From positions 10,001 through 74,000 of the forward strand of contig CM062215.1 of the NCBI GenBank assembly GCA_031216445.1: 64,000 bases of DNA, read 5' to 3'. The first letter of the stretch is position 1, and every line of letters starts with the position of its first letter. Both the position numbers and the translations under genes were made by a program. This stretch comes from Lateolabrax maculatus (taxonomy: Eukaryota > Chordata > Actinopteri > Acropomatiformes > Lateolabracidae). Positions 61,690 to 64,000 of the stretch are shown one piece after another. The notes beneath the pieces are model-generated. The model was not told the DNA's origin, made no database searches, and worked only from the letters and a program-made list of their open reading frames with translations.

Positions 61690-62700
61690 TTCCTGGCACT
61701 CATTTTAAATTCACATTTTTGGTTTTTCTGTTTTATATCAAAGTAAAGTGAAGATATTTGATCAGATGATTTTTCTAAATTCTATTGTCAGTTTTTAAAG
61801 CAAAACGATACTCCTCTTACAAATAAACAGTAGACTTTCTAATTGATAAAGCCCTTAATCAGTTGAACCCATTCTGGTTTCACAGCCTGAGGTGGTCTGG
61901 TGTGAGCTCCTGTTGACTGCAGGTTTACAGTTGACTGGCTCGTTTCTGAAATGTCTTGGTTTGTTTGCAGCAGTAAACAAAAAAACTTCAGGCTTCAAGT
62001 GAGTCCTGATTTAGTACCTGAACCAGGTTTTGAGACTTCGATCCAGCATACATTAATTGACACACTGTGTGTCCTAGGATCAAAAACAGTGGGAAGGTTC
62101 ACGGTCAATATATCCCCCCAGTGTGGAGTGTGTTGCCCCCTGCTGGATAAACTCTAACACTAACACTCTTCTTCTTCTGTGGTTCTTCAACTGCATTCAT
62201 ATTCATTTTAATGATATTTTACTTTATTTCATTGTGCTGCAGTTAAATGTGTTTTAGTTTTTTTCAGTTTAAGAGCTACACAGGTTCTTTAATGAACCCT
62301 GTAAAATGGGTCTACATGGAAACAATTAGGGATGCTGAAAAAGTAGAACCTACAATGGCTCAGTTTAGAATCTGTTTTATGAATGTAGTCTGGTTTGTAC
62401 TTAGACTCTATTGACCTTTGACCTCTGTGGGAGGGGGCGTGGCCAGGAGGTGGGGTGTTTTCCTCAGCAGTCAATGGGAGGAATCAAGGGCAGGACTGAG
62501 AACCGACACAACGAATAGAGAGAGGCTGGGGGTGGGGCCTCAGACGTCATTCCACACTGACACAGTTTGGTACTGAATCTTCATGCAGAGTACTACTACA
62601 GAGTACTACCAGTACCGGACATACTTCTTCTTCTTCTTCTTCTTCTTCCCTCCTCCTCCTCTACATCCTCTTCCTCCTCTTCCTTCTCCTCTGACAGCAG
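61690..62700. other. Intergenic region and probable 5' flank of ebpl
   Basis: No coding sequence recognised. A CTT run (about 62623-62649) and CCT-rich sequence immediately precede the ebpl start codon. A 'gggggcgtgg' GC-rich word lies near 62433-62443. Confidence 0.45.
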
Positions 62701-63529
62701 ATGGACTCGACCCCCGGCCTCTCTCTGGTCTCTGTCCTGTCTCTGTTGGCCTGTAGCGTCCAGGTGTTGGCGGCCGTCCTGCTGACCCGCAGGTATGGTG
62801 GGCGGAGCTCTGCAGAGGACAGATGGATCTTGCTGTGGCTCTTCTATGATGTCATTGTCCACCTGACACTGGTACGACCAATTAGAAACAGTTTCATACG
62901 TCTCTATCTCCCCTCAGTTTTGGTTTGTTTATTGTTTGTTGTTTATTGTCTGTTCGTCCTCAGGAAGGTCCGTTCGTCTACATGTCTCTGGTCGGGACGG
63001 TGGAGACATCTGAAGGTCCACTGGCTGAACTCTGTGAGTTTAACTTTTAGTTTTCAGAATAATTTCCTTTACTCGAGTATTTATTTTTAATGTGGCTTTA
63101 TGCTTCTCCTGCAGTACAGATGCACACAAACACACATTCAATAGAAAATCAGCTTGACTCCATTTAAAATTGTGTCAATTTTGAGGTACTTTGTGTAGTG
63201 TACTTTATCCACTACGTTAAAGAGTGAAATACTGTAGTTCTTACTGCACTTCGTTTATCTGACAGCTGGAGCTACCTTCAATTCTTGAAGTACATTTTGC
63301 TTTCAGCGAGTACTTTTACTTTGTAAAGGCAGGACTTTTTGTCTCTCCCTCCACCTGTCTGTCTCCCTCCACCTGTCTGTCTCTCTGTAGGGAGGGAGTA
63401 CAGTAAAGCTGACAGTCGCTGGCTGGTTTCTGATCCTACGATCGTCTCGATAGAAATTCTGACCGTCGTCCTCGACTCTCTGCTGGGTCTGCTGCTGATA
63501 CACGCAGTACTGAAGGTCAAGTACTACAG
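62701..63529 (+). CDS. ebpl: Emopamil-binding protein-like, first 3 coding exons (partial)
   Basis: Multi-pass ER membrane protein of the EBP (sterol delta8-delta7 isomerase) superfamily; EBPL itself is considered to lack that isomerase activity. Exons visible are 62701-62871, 62964-63033 and 63391-63529, phases consistent, encoding about the first 126 of roughly 206 residues. The start MDSTPGLSLVSVLSLLACSV opens a first hydrophobic helix. Family matches are DRWILLWLFYDVIVHLTLEG, GPFVYMSLVGTVETSEGP, AELWREYSKADSRW and DPTIVSIEILTVVLDSLLGL. Human EBPL has EGPFVYLSLVGNV and DPTIVSVEILTVALD at the same places, distinguishing it from EBP. Exon 3 ends KVKYY plus two bases of the next codon; the rest (usually RHFLQ...) lies beyond the window or after 63530 unseen. 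The exon 3 donor is repeated downstream. Confidence 0.93.
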
Positions 63530-63600
63530 GTAATACTACAACAAGAACTACAGGTACTACTACAACAAGTACTACAGGTAATACAACAATAGAATCTACA
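63519..63600 (+). repeat. Tandem copies of the ebpl exon 3 donor
   Basis: The end of exon 3 and its donor read 'gtactacaggtaatac'. Roughly 25-base units carrying 'actacaggta(a/c)tac' follow twice more ('gaactacaggtactac', 'gtactacaggtaatac') before decaying. Confidence 0.85.
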
Positions 63601-63619
63601 GATAATACAGGCTTGACCC

Positions 63620-63935
63620 CCATAGTGAGGGGGTCCGGGGCCTCTGTTAGGCTGTGGGGGGTGTTCTGCTGCCATGGTTTGGGTCCATTTAGGTCTTTAG
63701 AGGGAAGCGTCACTGACTGTGACCTTCACAATCACCAGATCTCAACCCAATGGAAAACTGATGGGAGATGTTGGTTGGTCTCCACCTCCATCATCTTTAG
63801 GAAGAACGGTTCCTCCAGCAAAGTTCAGACAATATTAAACAGCCCTGAAGCTGTTCTGAGGCTCACGGTGGCCCAACGCCGCACTAAGACTCTTCATGTT
63901 GGTATTTCTTTCATTTGTCACGCATCTGTATAAAA
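63620..63935 (+). mobile_element. Decayed Tc1/mariner-like fragment in ebpl intron 3
   Basis: A plus-strand frame reads QSPDLNPMEN near 63729-63758, the conserved SPDLNPIE motif of Tc1/mariner transposases, immediately followed by a stop. Downstream 'gtggcccaacgccgcactaag' and 'ttggtatttctttcatttgtcac' fit the 3' part of a common non-autonomous fish family. No intact reading frame. Confidence 0.6.
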
Positions 63936-63949
63936 TATATAATGACTGA

Positions 63950-63952
<3 letters not shown>

Positions 63953-63990
<38 letters not shown>
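63953..63990. repeat. AT microsatellite
   Basis: A pure AT run of about 38 bases at the window's right edge, directly after the Tc1-like fragment. Confidence 0.95.
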
Positions 63991-63994
<4 letters not shown>

Positions 63995-64000
63995 TTACAT

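Overview
This window is nuclear DNA from a ray-finned fish, probably a percomorph teleost. The six protein-coding genes are vertebrate orthologues with ordinary GT-AG introns. The non-coding DNA carries typical teleost dispersed repeats (a 'gccagcaggggg' family, a 'aactaagggatggttcaggactc' family, tRNA-type SINEs, Rex1/L2-like LINE pieces, hAT and Tc1-like scraps, foldback MITEs) and many microsatellites. There are no rRNA genes, intact tRNA genes, CRISPR arrays or prokaryotic operons.

Layout, left to right: 1-3925 no gene recognised. cdk5r2 (p39 activator of CDK5), minus strand, 8454 down to 3926, 3 coding exons, 371 aa. About 4.4 kb of intergenic and promoter DNA with three dispersed repeats. 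fmnl2-like formin, plus strand, 12911-30111, 27 coding exons, 1082 aa, with a 3' UTR to about 32375. rgn (regucalcin), minus, 35491 down to 33703, 7 coding exons, 299 aa. vps16 (HOPS/CORVET subunit), minus, 50392 down to 39357, 24 coding exons, 836 aa, with a 2.15 kb GACA-type satellite filling intron 2. cavin2, plus, 53281-59968, 6 coding exons, 429 aa. ebpl, plus, from 62701 and running off the right edge after its third coding exon.

I assembled every gene exon by exon. All splice junctions used are GT-AG, phases agree, and total lengths match the families as I know them (human CDK5R2 367, FMNL2 1086, RGN 299, VPS16 839, CAVIN2 425 aa). The genes do not form one pathway: they cover neuronal kinase activation, actin assembly, a calcium-binding gluconolactonase-type enzyme, endolysosomal tethering, caveolae and a sterol-isomerase-like membrane protein. 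cdk5r2/fmnl2 and vps16/cavin2 are divergent pairs; fmnl2/rgn are convergent.

The most interesting signals concern genome structure. cdk5r2 and cavin2, intron-poor in mammals, are split by extra introns, several of them at AG|GT sites. Short tandem duplications copy exon-intron borders or coding ends into neighbouring sequence (rgn exons 4 and 5, the vps16 stop codon, the ebpl exon 3 donor). GACA/CTGT tetranucleotide arrays abut splice sites, pyrimidine-rich on the sense strand before acceptors. Two foldback MITEs lie in cavin2, one in intron 2 with TA flanks and one in the 3' UTR with TTAA flanks. I see no clear sign of a wholly new enzyme or defence system.
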